The notes beneath the pieces are model-generated. The model did no database searches. It was not told the DNA's origin and was given only the letters and a program-made list of their open reading frames with translations. From assembly GCA_002395135.1 (NCBI GenBank), contig DGWC01000095.1:1-34629 (forward strand): 34,629 bases of DNA, written 5' to 3'. Shown here piece by piece: positions 1-8,574 of this stretch (position 1 is the stretch's first letter; each line of letters begins with the position of its first letter). Source of the stretch: Prevotella sp. UBA4268 (GTDB lineage Bacteria; Bacteroidota; Bacteroidia; Bacteroidales; Bacteroidaceae). Both the position numbers and the translations under genes were made by a program.

Positions 1-20
1 AAATTAGTGATTGAACAGTT

Positions 21-578
21 ATGAAGAAAAAGTGTATCTGCGCCGTTTGTGGATATATATACGAAGGCGATGCTGCTCCCGAGAAGTGTCCAATCTGTAA
101 GGCTCCGGCATCCAAATTCTCTGAATTGAAGGAAGATGGAGACGTTACTTATGCAACCGTTCATCGCATTGGTGACGGCAAACCAGAGGGAGTTAGTGAG
201 GAAATGATTCAAGACCTGCGCAACCACTTCAATGGTGAGTGCGGAGAAGTAGGTATGTATCTGGCCATGGCACGCCAGGCTGATCGCGAAGGCTATCCTG
301 AGATTGCTGAAGCATTTAAGCGTTACGCTTTCGAAGAGGCCGATCATGCCAGCCGTTTTGCAGAACTTCTGGGCGAGTGTGTATGGGATACCAAAACCAA
401 TCTTGAGAAGCGCGCTGCAGCCGAGGCAGGTGCTTGCGAAGACAAGTTCCGTATTGCCAAGAATGCAAAGGCAGCAGGCTTCGACGCTATTCATGATACC
501 GTTCATGAAATGGCAAAGGACGAGGCTCGTCATGGTGCTGGTTTTGCTGGCTTGCTCAAGCGTTATTTTGGAAAATAA
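21..578 (+). CDS. rbr: Rubrerythrin, reverse type (rubredoxin domain first)
   Basis: A 185-residue non-haem iron peroxidase-type protein that in anaerobes reduces hydrogen peroxide with electrons from NAD(P)H via redox partners, in the cytoplasm. The rubredoxin-like Fe(Cys)4 site lies at the N-terminus (C7-x2-C10 and C23-x2-C26, with an extra C5), followed by a ferritin-like four-helix diiron domain at about residues 60-182. Visible diiron ligands are the ExxH pair E106/H109 and E168/H171, plus a helix-1 glutamate (E73 or E76). Classical rubrerythrin has the opposite domain order, so this is the reverse form seen in clostridia and Bacteroidetes. The ATG at 21 is the only sensible start because the rubredoxin cysteines begin at residue 5. 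It appears monocistronic: a hairpin terminator follows within 12 bases. The promoter lies outside the window. Family assignment is firm; the physiological electron donor is not visible. Confidence 0.95.
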   Translation: MKKKCICAVCGYIYEGDAAPEKCPICKAPASKFSELKEDGDVTYATVHRIGDGKPEGVSEEMIQDLRNHFNGECGEVGMYLAMARQADREGYPEIAEAFKRYAFEEADHASRFAELLGECVWDTKTNLEKRAAAEAGACEDKFRIAKNAKAAGFDAIHDTVHEMAKDEARHGAGFAGLLKRYFGK

Positions 579-588
579 TCTGTGAATG

Positions 589-618
589 AAGGGATACCCC
601 TATTAGGTTTCCCTTTTT
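589..618 (+). terminator. Rho-independent terminator after rubrerythrin
   Basis: AAGGGA-T-ACC (589-598) pairs with GGT-T-TCCCTT (606-615) around a 7-base loop and runs into a T tract at 614-618. It sits 11 bases after the rubrerythrin stop. It would lie inside the next reading frame if that gene were started at the upstream GTG at 582, which argues for the later start at 705. Confidence 0.75.
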
Positions 619-704
619 CATATCACATGGATTGCGCGGAATCTTCTGCACTGACGCAAGATGATTCTGCGCATTTCCTTTTGAACAACAATATAATTCT
701 GGTG

Positions 705-1715
705 ATGCGACGACTGTTTTTTTTGTTACTGCTTGTCCCTTTGAGTCTGAATGCGCAACCTATGTTGGAGCGAATGAACAAGCAACGCCATTTCAAAAAC
801 GAGATTCCGCCAGGCAATTATAGCGGAATTACGTATTTGGGAGACAGTCTCTATGCTGTTGTCAGCGATAAGTCGCCGCAAGATGGTTTCTTTCTCTTTC
901 GTCTGCATATTGATTTGATGACCGGTCAACTGTATCGTGCGGAGAATCTGGGGTTCCATGAGAGTGGGGAATCTGGCCGCGATGCTGAGGGTATTGCCTT
1001 TTTCCCGTCACAAAACACCCTTCTAATATGTGGTGAAAAGGACAATCGTGTTTTGGAATATACCTTGGACGGGCAATTTACCGGCAGGCAAGTGTCCCTT
1101 CCGCCTGTTTTCAGTAAAGCCAGGAGCAATTATGGGCTGGAGTCGATAACTTGTTGTGGTGAAGATGGCACATTCTGGATAACAACGGAGGCCTCCTTGC
1201 GCCCTGACGGCAGTATTGCCACTCCTGTGAATCATGTTGAAAACCGATTGCGCCTATTGACGGTCGATTCCTTGCTTCAGCCCAAGGCGCAGTATGCCTA
1301 TTTGATGGATGCACCGCAGGCACGCCGTAAGGCTGCTATCTATGCCATGGGCGTGAGCGAAATGCTTGCCATGCCCGACGGTCACCTGCTCGTGTTGGAG
1401 CGAGAGGTGTATGTGCCGAAAAAGAAAGTGGGCGCGTTTGCTCATTGTAAACTGTATGCCGTGAATCCCTCCGAGGGGGAACCCATTGACAATCAGTCTG
1501 TTCTTGGTGACGGTTCTCCTTATCTTCCTAAACAATTATTGTGCGAATGGCGAACTCGGCTGACACTTCTTGGGCGGAAATTTGCCAATTATGAAGGTAT
1601 GTGCCTTGGTCCTCGTCTCCAAGATGGCTCATACGCCATCGTATTGATAAGCGATTCGCAAAATCAATACCATGGCGTGTTGCGCGACTGGTTCAAGACC
1701 CTTGTGGTGCGTTAG
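705..1715 (+). CDS. Secreted esterase-like/phytase-fold protein (PF13449 type)
   Basis: A 336-residue exported protein. The start at the ATG at 705 gives a clean signal peptide (MRR, then a leucine-rich core ending LNAQ). An in-frame GTG at 582 would add 41 residues with no signal character and would span the upstream terminator. The body has the pattern of the 'esterase-like activity of phytase' family: a YSGITYLGDSLY-like opening near residue 33, EGIAF, a GEKDNRVLEYTLDG blade, NYGLESIT followed by WITTEASL, and a late NYEGM motif, consistent with a beta-propeller. It is probably periplasmic or surface-associated. The substrate is unknown; the family name rests on weak similarity to phytase-like esterases. 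The 3' end interlocks with the convergent DUF4861 gene, whose stop codon overlaps this one by 4 bases, and no terminator is visible between them. The family assignment is from pattern recognition and is fairly confident; function is not. Confidence 0.7.
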   Translation: MRRLFFLLLLVPLSLNAQPMLERMNKQRHFKNEIPPGNYSGITYLGDSLYAVVSDKSPQDGFFLFRLHIDLMTGQLYRAENLGFHESGESGRDAEGIAFFPSQNTLLICGEKDNRVLEYTLDGQFTGRQVSLPPVFSKARSNYGLESITCCGEDGTFWITTEASLRPDGSIATPVNHVENRLRLLTVDSLLQPKAQYAYLMDAPQARRKAAIYAMGVSEMLAMPDGHLLVLEREVYVPKKKVGAFAHCKLYAVNPSEGEPIDNQSVLGDGSPYLPKQLLCEWRTRLTLLGRKFANYEGMCLGPRLQDGSYAIVLISDSQNQYHGVLRDWFKTLVVR

Positions 1716-2926
1716 CGAACAACAACAGGGTTCTCAATCTCTTTTTTCCATGCGGTGAGGAATTGATACCATTCCGATGCTGAATGAAAACCGAAGTCTT
1801 CGTTGTCACTGCAGAATACGATGTCATAGTGAAGAGACTGATCGGGCGTACTCACCAGATATCCGTAATTATCTTTGTTGGCAGGAAGTTCGTTCACAAT
1901 GTGTTTTGCGGGGATGCAAATGCCCAGGCCAACGGTCTCACGCTTGTGTCCGGCACTGTCTTTCTCTGATACCGGCCAGTCGGTTCCCCAGCATCCTCTG
2001 AGTCCTTTCTTGTCGGAAAATTCCGTGGAATTCTTCACGTTGATAATACCTGTAGCAAACTGATGCTCGCTCACGGGTCTGTCGAAGGTTACGTCCACTT
2101 GGCAGTCACGGTGGCCGGCATAGAGCGTATACCTTGTTGTCATCTTGAATCTTGGTGCATTGTTGTGCTTCCAACCGTCGTCAATGACTTCCACTATGGT
2201 GCGCAGCGGACCGCGAGAGATGATTCTTTGTGTGCGGTGGTTCACGTCTTCCAGCATGGTGGGCTTGTTTCCGTCCCATCCACGCAATGTTCCTACACCG
2301 AAAGTAGAGCCCACCCATAGCACATCGTCGCCAAATCCGGCATCTTTTTGTTGCTGGTCGGGATAGAACTGTGTCTGTTTCAGTTCCAGCCCTTGGTGAT
2401 ATTTGCCGTAAATATCCACAGTTTGGCGGTGGTCAAAATAGATTCTATAGGCCACTTTCTTACTTTCGAAAGCGGCTCCGTGGTGATGAATCATCCAATA
2501 GGCATTGGTTCCGTTCTCCACGGTGAGTTGTGAAATATACAAATCCTGCTTATTGCTCTCTTTAACCTTCTTGTTGCTCAGCATCATCTCTACATATACC
2601 TGTGGCTCATAGGTTCTTGGTTCGCCTTGAGATGCCAGTTCAATGCTGAAAGATTTCTTTTCTTTCTTTCCAAGGTTGGTCAGAAAACATAGTTCATCAT
2701 ATTCTCCGTCGCCGTTCAGGTCATCCAGTTGGCAGGGAATTTCATTTCCGTTACAAGAAACGAGTGCTGATTTCACACTAAAGCCGTCCTGATTGACGGG
2801 GATGACCACTGGTGCGGCCTCTCTTGCCACTTTCAGGGGATTGCTCACGGTGATTTTGATTGTCTTCTGTGCATTGGCAGCGAGCACGAATGCAAAGAGT
2901 AGCATGTTGGTAAGTAGTTGTTTCAT
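1712..2926 (-). CDS. Secreted DUF4861 family protein
   Basis: A 404-residue exported protein with a signal peptide at residues 1-19 ending NAQ, a typical Bacteroidetes cleavage site. The first about 120 residues look like a beta-rich domain (a VSNPLKVAREAAPVVIPV type opening, then a calcium-like DLNGDGEYDEL stretch). The remainder contains aromatic-rich blocks such as YRIYFDHRQTVDIYGK, a GWDGNKP turn and a GPLRTIVEVIDDGW motif, matching the DUF4861 pattern. DUF4861 proteins often sit near carbohydrate-degradation genes in Bacteroidetes and are suspected to act on glycans, but no activity is established to my knowledge. No SusC/SusD pair or glycoside hydrolase is nearby. A second, divergent paralog lies at 7322-8539. 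Candidate minus-strand -7 elements (complement of CAAAnnTA) lie at 2975-2982 and 2986-2993, without a convincing -33 partner. Confidence 0.75.
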   Translation of the reverse strand: MKQLLTNMLLFAFVLAANAQKTIKITVSNPLKVAREAAPVVIPVNQDGFSVKSALVSCNGNEIPCQLDDLNGDGEYDELCFLTNLGKKEKKSFSIELASQGEPRTYEPQVYVEMMLSNKKVKESNKQDLYISQLTVENGTNAYWMIHHHGAAFESKKVAYRIYFDHRQTVDIYGKYHQGLELKQTQFYPDQQQKDAGFGDDVLWVGSTFGVGTLRGWDGNKPTMLEDVNHRTQRIISRGPLRTIVEVIDDGWKHNNAPRFKMTTRYTLYAGHRDCQVDVTFDRPVSEHQFATGIINVKNSTEFSDKKGLRGCWGTDWPVSEKDSAGHKRETVGLGICIPAKHIVNELPANKDNYGYLVSTPDQSLHYDIVFCSDNEDFGFHSASEWYQFLTAWKKEIENPVVVR

Positions 2927-3021
2927 TGGATCAATTATTCTTTGTTAATTCGCTTTCTTGAAAAAATCTATATGCAAATATACTTCAAAACTAATGTTTG
3001 TTTAATTTTTTTAGCGGAAAA

Positions 3022-3053
3022 TTTGCATTATACAATATTTTTTAGTAATTTTG
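3022..3053 (+). promoter_or_regulatory. Bacteroidetes-type promoter for the GldB-like gene
   Basis: TTTG at 3022-3025 is followed after exactly 20 bases by TAATTTTG at 3046-3053, a full match to the Bacteroidetes sigma-ABfr consensus TTTG-N19/20-TAnnTTTG. It is 29 bases upstream of the GTG start. Confidence 0.8.
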
Positions 3054-3082
3054 TGGCGTTATTTTAACTTTTTTGGCAAACC

Positions 3083-3883
3083 GTGGGTAGAATAATCATT
3101 CTAATACTTTCCATCTTGTTGTCTCTTTCTTCATGTGAACTCAAGTTCAGAAATGACAACGACGACGCTGTAAAACCAATCGAGGTGCAGCGTTATGACC
3201 GATTGGAAAGCATTTATCTCACCACGGGCGATTTCTCGGCACTTCAGCAGATGGAGACCGGCTATCCCATGGAAACCAGAACACTGATAGAAAACATCCT
3301 GAAACTGGGTTCTGTGAACGATGCGGAAATCAACAACAAGTTTCTGGCTTTCTTCCAAGACACCACGTTGCAGGTGATAATCAGTGATGTGGGCGCACAA
3401 TATGCTAACATGGACGATATCAATGAGCAATTGAATGATGCCTTTCGCAAACTCACTTATTATGTACCAGGTCTCCCCGTGCCGCAATTCTATGCGCAAA
3501 TTGGTGCACTCGACCAGAGCATTGTGGTTGGTGACGACCGTGTTGGTATTTCTCTTGATAAGTATCTTGGAGAAGACTATCCTGTTTACAAACGGTTTTA
3601 TTCTGATTCGCAGCGCTCCACGATGAAGCGCAGTTATATTGTGCCTGACTGTCTTTGTTTCTATCTCATTAGTCTTTATCCGCTCCACGATTTCGATACG
3701 CGCAGCCAGAAGGAGCGAGATGCTCATGTGGGCAAGATCTTGTGGGTGTGCAATCAGGTAATGGGCAGCAAATTTTTCAAAACAAAAAATGTGGATTCCA
3801 CTGCGCTCTTTATGAAAAAGAATCCGCATGTCACCATCGAAGGTCTGCTGAAAATGAAAGACAATAGCCAGATTGCGGATTGA
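3083..3883 (+). CDS. gldB: GldB-like gliding-motility-associated lipoprotein
   Basis: A 266-residue predicted lipoprotein: a short hydrophobic leader ending in the lipobox LSSC (Cys18), then an acidic linker. The body follows the GldB pattern: VQRYDRLE near residue 36, an LQQMETGYP segment, a YYVPGLPVP stretch, then VGISLDKYLGEDYPVYKRF and a late IVPDCLCFYLISLYP helix. The start must be the GTG at 3083, because an in-frame TAA lies at 3065 and no ATG gives the leader. The start is supported by a perfect promoter 29 bases upstream. In gliding Bacteroidetes GldB is essential for motility and linked to the type IX secretion/gliding machinery, but homologs persist in non-gliding Bacteroidales, where the role is unclear. 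No other gld gene is adjacent. The protein ends about 110 bases before the convergent radical SAM gene. Confidence 0.75.
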   Translation: MGRIIILILSILLSLSSCELKFRNDNDDAVKPIEVQRYDRLESIYLTTGDFSALQQMETGYPMETRTLIENILKLGSVNDAEINNKFLAFFQDTTLQVIISDVGAQYANMDDINEQLNDAFRKLTYYVPGLPVPQFYAQIGALDQSIVVGDDRVGISLDKYLGEDYPVYKRFYSDSQRSTMKRSYIVPDCLCFYLISLYPLHDFDTRSQKERDAHVGKILWVCNQVMGSKFFKTKNVDSTALFMKKNPHVTIEGLLKMKDNSQIAD

Positions 3884-3992
3884 CTTTTTTTAATAAATAC
3901 CGGCTTTCTAATGCTGTAAGTCCCTTCCTTTTGAAGTTTCTAAAGTTGTTGAATTCAAGTATGCTGTTGAAAAAGAATGCATTTTTGATGAA

Positions 3993-4955
3993 CTACTGTT
4001 CCACGGGTATGAATGCTCCATCAGGGTGATGGGCACCTTGATAAATGTTTTTCTGGCAAAGGTAATTGTGGAGTAGGTTGGCAAACTCATGGTTTTTGAG
4101 TCCCCATTTGGGAGCAATGAGCATATCGGCAGGACTTTGCGAGACGAACCGCTCTAAAATAATATCTTTTCTTATCAGTTGTATATAATTGGAAATCAAT
4201 TCAATATATTCTTCCGGAGAATAAAAATGAAAAGGCTTTTCTTCGTATTCTTTGGCCAAGCGCGTGCCTTTGATAATCTGCAACTGGTGTATCTTGAGGA
4301 TGTTCAACGGCAGCGATGAAATGACAGAAGCCTGTCGTAGGCTTTCTTCCGCATCTTCTCCTGGCAAACCAACAATGATGTGGGCACCCGTAAGTATGCC
4401 GCGCGCTGCTGTTTTCTCAATTGCTCGTTGCGAACAGGCAAAGTCGTGACCACGGTTGATGTGTTTCAGCGTTTCATCGTTAGCGCTTTCAATGCCGTAT
4501 TCCACGATTACCGTGGTTGTTTTGCTCAATTCCCCGAGATAGTCGAGTAGCGATTCGGATACGCAATCAGGGCGAGTTCCAATCACAATGCCGACTACAT
4601 CTTCGACGTTGAGAGCCGTCTCATACATCATCTTGAGTCGGTCGAGTGGGGCATATGTGTTGGTAAATGCTTGGAAATAGGCGAGATACTTCATGTCGGG
4701 GTATTTGCGGGCAAAAAAATTCTTGCCAGCCTCAATCTGAGAAACGATGAGCGAAAGAACGTTGGCTGTGTTTGCGGCAGTGCTTTCTATGGAAAGGTAC
4801 GACGGATTGAACGTGCGGTTGTCACAAAATGTGCATCCTCCGAATGAAATACTCCCGTCGCGGTTGGGACAGGTGAACCCGGCGTTGACGGATATCTTTT
4901 GTATGCGGAAGGGAAAGCGCATTCTTGCCCAGGTGCCGAAATCGTTGTAGTGCAT
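3993..4955 (-). CDS. yhcC: TIGR01212-family radical SAM protein (YhcC-like)
   Basis: A 320-residue radical S-adenosylmethionine enzyme. The cluster-binding cysteines sit in the unusual spaced form seen in YhcC/TIGR01212 proteins: CPNRDGSISFGGCTFCDN at about residues 29-46, with C29, C41 and C44 as the likely [4Fe-4S] ligands. Further family marks are FQAFTNTYAP (about 114-123), a GTRPDCVSESLLDYL block and VEYGIESANDETLKHINRGH. A TIM-barrel core and a C-terminal region ending in a HPDGAFIP-like tail complete the usual length. The start ATG at 4955 begins directly with the conserved MHYNDFGTW. The reaction is not known for the family; homologs are often annotated as Fe-S oxidoreductases. It is divergent from dipeptidyl peptidase IV with an interlocked promoter pair between them. 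Confidence 0.88.
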   Translation of the reverse strand: MHYNDFGTWARMRFPFRIQKISVNAGFTCPNRDGSISFGGCTFCDNRTFNPSYLSIESTAANTANVLSLIVSQIEAGKNFFARKYPDMKYLAYFQAFTNTYAPLDRLKMMYETALNVEDVVGIVIGTRPDCVSESLLDYLGELSKTTTVIVEYGIESANDETLKHINRGHDFACSQRAIEKTAARGILTGAHIIVGLPGEDAEESLRQASVISSLPLNILKIHQLQIIKGTRLAKEYEEKPFHFYSPEEYIELISNYIQLIRKDIILERFVSQSPADMLIAPKWGLKNHEFANLLHNYLCQKNIYQGAHHPDGAFIPVEQ

Positions 4956-4977
4956 TAACCTCTTTTATATTATAAAC

Positions 4978-5009
4978 GTTGCAAATGTACACATTTTTTC
5001 GTAACTTTG
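4978..5009 (+). promoter_or_regulatory. Promoter for the dpp-iorAB operon, interlocked with a divergent promoter
   Basis: GTTG at 4978-4981 (one mismatch to TTTG), 20 bases, then TAACTTTG at 5002-5009 gives a plus-strand Bacteroidetes-type promoter with a leader of about 90 bases before the ATG at 5107. On the opposite strand TACATTTG (complement of 4982-4989) forms a -7 element for the radical SAM gene, with GTTG (complement of 5011-5014) 21 bases away as a weaker -33 element. The two promoters therefore overlap almost completely. Confidence 0.7.
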
Positions 5010-5106
5010 CCAACTGAATAAAGAAAAATACGAGAATTCGAGAATAGATACCATGAACAGACATTGATAATCATGCTGTTTAATGGGAAAAAAGTAGTTT
5101 TACAAA

Positions 5107-7311
5107 ATGAAAAGAATCATTCTGATGGGGGCGGTTTTGCTGATGAGCGCCGCCAGTGTGTTGGCTTCAGGGAATCTTCAGTTGAAGCAAGTGGTTGACG
5201 GAACATATAGTGCTGAGAATCTGCGCACGGTAACACCGCTGGTAGACGGTGAGAGTTATGCGCAGATTAGCAGTAACCGCAAGCAAATCGTGGCCTGTTC
5301 GTATAAGACGGGCAAGCAGACGGAGGTGCTTTTCGATGTGAACGACACGAAAGGACAGACAATTTCAGCCTTTGATGATTACATCCTGAGCCCAGACGGT
5401 AAGAAAATGCTCATCCAAACCCGCACGCATCGCATCTATCGCCGCTCGTTCACTGCCGAGTATTATATTTACAATATCGGTACAAAACTGTTGGAGCGCC
5501 TTTCTGACGGCGGTCCGCAGCAGGCTCCTGTATGGAGCAACGACGGATTGCAGGTGGCTTTCGTGCGCGAGAATAACATTTACCTGGTGAAACTGCTGTA
5601 TGACAATGCGGAGAGTCAGGTGACAAAGGACGGAAAATGGAATGAAGTCATCAACGGTATACCTGATTGGGTGTATGAGGAGGAGTTTGGTTTCAACTCA
5701 GCCCTTTCGTTTAATGCAGACGGTACGATGATTTGCTGGATTCGTTTTGACGAATCGCAAGTGAAAGAATATCCCTTGCAGATGTTCAAAGGTTCATATC
5801 CGGTGATGAAAGACAATGCCACCTATCCTGGTGTATATTCGTATAAGTATCCCAAAGCGGGCGAAGTGAACTCGAGAGTGAGCGTGCTGAGTTATGATAT
5901 TAAGAGTCATCAGACGCGCATACTTCAGGTTCCGCTCGACCATGATGGTTATATTCCGCGCCTCAAGGCCACTCGCGATGCCGACAAGATGATTGTTTAT
6001 ACGATGAACCGCCATCAGGACGTGCTGAACATCTATAGTGTGAATCCGCGAAGCACGGTTTCTCAGTTGCTCATCAAGGAGACGGTAGACAAGTATGTGG
6101 AAGAAGATGCCATGTCGGGCATACAAATTACCGACAATCACATGCTGGTGCCGAGCGACCGCGATGGTCACATGAAACTTTATCTCTACAATATGAATGG
6201 ACAGTTGCTGAAACAATTCAGCACACCGATAGGCGAGGTGACCGCTGTTTACGGCTACGATGAGGCTACGGGAAGCGTGTATTATCAGTCAACGGGTGGC
6301 AACCCGCTGAACCGCGGCGTGTATGTAACGCTTAAAAACGGCAAGACACAGTTGCTCACACCGAAGGCCGGATGGAACACGGCTATCTTCAGTAAGGGCT
6401 ATCGATATTTCGTGAACCAGTGGAGCGACTGCAATACACCGTATGTATTCACAACATGCAGCAGTGCTGGCAAGGAATTGGCAACGCTGATTGATAATCA
6501 GAAACTCCGACAGGCACTTTCGTCCATACAATTGCCTACGAAAGAGTTCTTTGAGTTTACCACTTCGGAGGGCGTTAAACTGAACGGTGTGATGATCAAG
6601 CCTTCCGATTTTACGCCATCCAAGAAATATCCTGTCATCATGTGGCAGTATAGCGGCCCTGGCAGTCAGCAGGTTACCAACGCTTGGTCTATGGGATCAA
6701 TGGGTAGTGGTGCCCTATATGATACCTATCTCACACAATTAGGTTTCATCGTGGTGTGCGTAGATGGTCGCGGAACAGGTGGCCGTGGAGCAGAGTTTGA
6801 GAAATGCACCTATATGAAATTAGGCGAATTAGAGTCTAAAGACCAGGTGGAGGCCGCGCTTTACTTGGGAAACCTTCCTTATGTAGACAAGGATAACATC
6901 GGAATATGGGGCTGGAGTTATGGCGGATTCAACACGTTGATGAGCATGAGCGAAGGTCGTCCAGTGTTCAAAGCAGGTGTTGCCGTTGCTCCTCCTACTG
7001 ATTGGCGCTACTATGACACCGTTTATACCGAGCGGTTTATGCGTACTCCCCAAGAGAATGCCGTTGGCTATGACATCAATCCCATCAACAGGGCTTCGAG
7101 AATGAGTGGAAAACTGCTCATCTGCCACGGTCTTGCCGATGACAATGTGCATCCGCAGAATACTTATGAGTATACAGAGGCGCTTGTTCAGGCAGACAAG
7201 GACTTCAAGATGAATGTATACACCAACCGTAACCATAGTATTTATGGTGGCAATACGCGCAATCACCTGCTCCGGCAGATTGCAGAACATTTTGTGGAAT
7301 ATTTAAAATAA
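5107..7311 (+). CDS. dpp4: Dipeptidyl peptidase IV (S9B prolyl peptidase)
   Basis: A 734-residue exported serine exopeptidase that removes X-Pro (or X-Ala) dipeptides from the N-terminus of peptides in the periplasm. A signal peptide (about residues 1-20, ending VLA) precedes an eight-bladed beta-propeller (about 40-470) carrying the DPP4 double-glutamate substrate anchor in DWVYEEEFG (E192/E193). The alpha/beta-hydrolase domain has the oxyanion tyrosine Y515 in WQYSGPGSQ, nucleophile S604 in GWSYGGF, acid D678 in LADDNVHPQ and base H710 in NRNHSIYGG. The catalytic set is complete and the length is typical. It is the first gene after the promoter at 4978-5009, and the next gene starts 10 bases downstream, so it probably leads an operon that also carries amino-acid-derived 2-oxoacid metabolism. 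Prolyl tripeptidyl peptidase is the main alternative within S9B; the intact EE motif and overall sequence favour DPP IV. Confidence 0.92.
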   Translation: MKRIILMGAVLLMSAASVLASGNLQLKQVVDGTYSAENLRTVTPLVDGESYAQISSNRKQIVACSYKTGKQTEVLFDVNDTKGQTISAFDDYILSPDGKKMLIQTRTHRIYRRSFTAEYYIYNIGTKLLERLSDGGPQQAPVWSNDGLQVAFVRENNIYLVKLLYDNAESQVTKDGKWNEVINGIPDWVYEEEFGFNSALSFNADGTMICWIRFDESQVKEYPLQMFKGSYPVMKDNATYPGVYSYKYPKAGEVNSRVSVLSYDIKSHQTRILQVPLDHDGYIPRLKATRDADKMIVYTMNRHQDVLNIYSVNPRSTVSQLLIKETVDKYVEEDAMSGIQITDNHMLVPSDRDGHMKLYLYNMNGQLLKQFSTPIGEVTAVYGYDEATGSVYYQSTGGNPLNRGVYVTLKNGKTQLLTPKAGWNTAIFSKGYRYFVNQWSDCNTPYVFTTCSSAGKELATLIDNQKLRQALSSIQLPTKEFFEFTTSEGVKLNGVMIKPSDFTPSKKYPVIMWQYSGPGSQQVTNAWSMGSMGSGALYDTYLTQLGFIVVCVDGRGTGGRGAEFEKCTYMKLGELESKDQVEAALYLGNLPYVDKDNIGIWGWSYGGFNTLMSMSEGRPVFKAGVAVAPPTDWRYYDTVYTERFMRTPQENAVGYDINPINRASRMSGKLLICHGLADDNVHPQNTYEYTEALVQADKDFKMNVYTNRNHSIYGGNTRNHLLRQIAEHFVEYLK

Positions 7312-7321
7312 ACATACTACT

Positions 7322-8539
7322 ATGAACAAGTCAAGATGGATAATGGCACTGGTGGCAAGCCTGATGATGGCTCCATCGTTTGCCAATGATGTCACTGTAA
7401 CAGTGACGAATGAAGAGAAAGTGCAGCGACAAGAAGTTGTTGAAATCGACTTATATGCTGTTTACAAACTACTCGGCATTAATGTGGGACAACCCATTGT
7501 GGTGAAAAATGCGCTGGGACAAGAGGTCGCCTATCAGATTTCCTATGATGGCAAGATTTTGGTCGACGTGGCTGTGCGCCCTTGCGGTAGTGCCGCGCTT
7601 ACCATTTCTTCGGGTACTCCGCGTGCCATGAAGACTTTTGTCACCGGAAGAATGTATCCTGAGCGTGTGGATGATATCGCATGGGAGAACGACAGAACCG
7701 CTTACAGAATTTACGGACCTGCATTGCAGAAGAGCGGAGAGCGTGCCTTTGGCGTGGATGTGTGGGTAAAGAACACACCAGACTTAGAGGTTGAAAAGCG
7801 CTATGTGACAGAATTGACGAACCACCCGAAGATAGGAGCATTGAAAGCGGCTGGAAAGAAAGAAGAGGCTCTTGCCATGGAAGAGGCGACAACCTATCAT
7901 TTCGATCATGGCTACGGTCTTGACTGCTACAAGGTAGGACCCAGTCTCGGTGGTGGAGCACCCGCATTGATGGACGGTGACAAACTGATTCTTCCTTATT
8001 GCTATAAGGATTACAAGATTCTGGATAATGGTCCGCTTCGCTTTACCGTTCAAGTTTCTTATCATCCTACAGCCATCAACGGAGATGCAAATGTGGTAGA
8101 GCATCGCATAATCAGCCTTGACAAAGGGTCGAATTTTAACAAATGCACCGTTTGGTATGACGGTCTGACCAAGGCTGCTAATCTTGCCATGGGCGTCGTG
8201 GTTCATCAGGAAGACCTGGAGAGTATGATTCTCGGCGAAGACATGGTGCTCTATGCCGACCCGACCGATAATCCTGCTGCACAGAATTTCCAGATTTACG
8301 TGGGTGTTCTATTCCCCAATGGTGTGAAAACGACCAAGACAGTGATGGACAAAGAGGTATTGAACGGCATTGCCGGCCACGCTGTGGGAATTGCCGCTTA
8401 CCAGCCAGGTGAAAAATACACTTATTATTTCGGCTCTGCATGGAGCAAGAACGATGTGCGCACAATGAATGAGTGGAAATTGCGTGCCGAGGAGACGATA
8501 AATGCCCTCCATACGCCGCTGACCATTACAATGAAGTGA
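7322..8539 (+). CDS. Secreted DUF4861 family protein, second copy
   Basis: A 405-residue exported protein with a signal peptide at about 1-21 (ending SFAND). It has the DUF4861 layout: an N-terminal beta domain opening VTVTVTNEEKVQRQEVVEIDL, then YRIYGPALQKSGERAFGVDVWVK near residue 125, and a HGYGLDCYKVGPSLGGGAPAL block near residue 200. This last block is a hallmark of the family and is much better preserved here than in the copy at 1712-2926. It starts 10 bases after dipeptidyl peptidase IV and lies 35 bases before iorA, with no promoter-like element in either gap, so it is probably co-transcribed with both. The biochemical role is unknown; a carbohydrate-related role has been suspected for the family. 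Being placed between a peptidase and a 2-oxoacid oxidoreductase is unusual for a presumed glycan protein. Confidence 0.75.
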   Translation: MNKSRWIMALVASLMMAPSFANDVTVTVTNEEKVQRQEVVEIDLYAVYKLLGINVGQPIVVKNALGQEVAYQISYDGKILVDVAVRPCGSAALTISSGTPRAMKTFVTGRMYPERVDDIAWENDRTAYRIYGPALQKSGERAFGVDVWVKNTPDLEVEKRYVTELTNHPKIGALKAAGKKEEALAMEEATTYHFDHGYGLDCYKVGPSLGGGAPALMDGDKLILPYCYKDYKILDNGPLRFTVQVSYHPTAINGDANVVEHRIISLDKGSNFNKCTVWYDGLTKAANLAMGVVVHQEDLESMILGEDMVLYADPTDNPAAQNFQIYVGVLFPNGVKTTKTVMDKEVLNGIAGHAVGIAAYQPGEKYTYYFGSAWSKNDVRTMNEWKLRAEETINALHTPLTITMK

Positions 8540-8574
8540 GACTTTTATCTTTATCTATTAACTATTATAATTAT

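Noticed and set aside
582..704. N-terminal extension of the phytase-like gene from the GTG at 582
   Set aside because: It would contain the rubrerythrin terminator and put 41 non-signal residues before a perfect signal peptide.
3131..3829. 232-residue minus-strand frame across the GldB-like gene
   Set aside because: It is the antisense shadow of a well supported lipoprotein gene with a promoter and lipobox.
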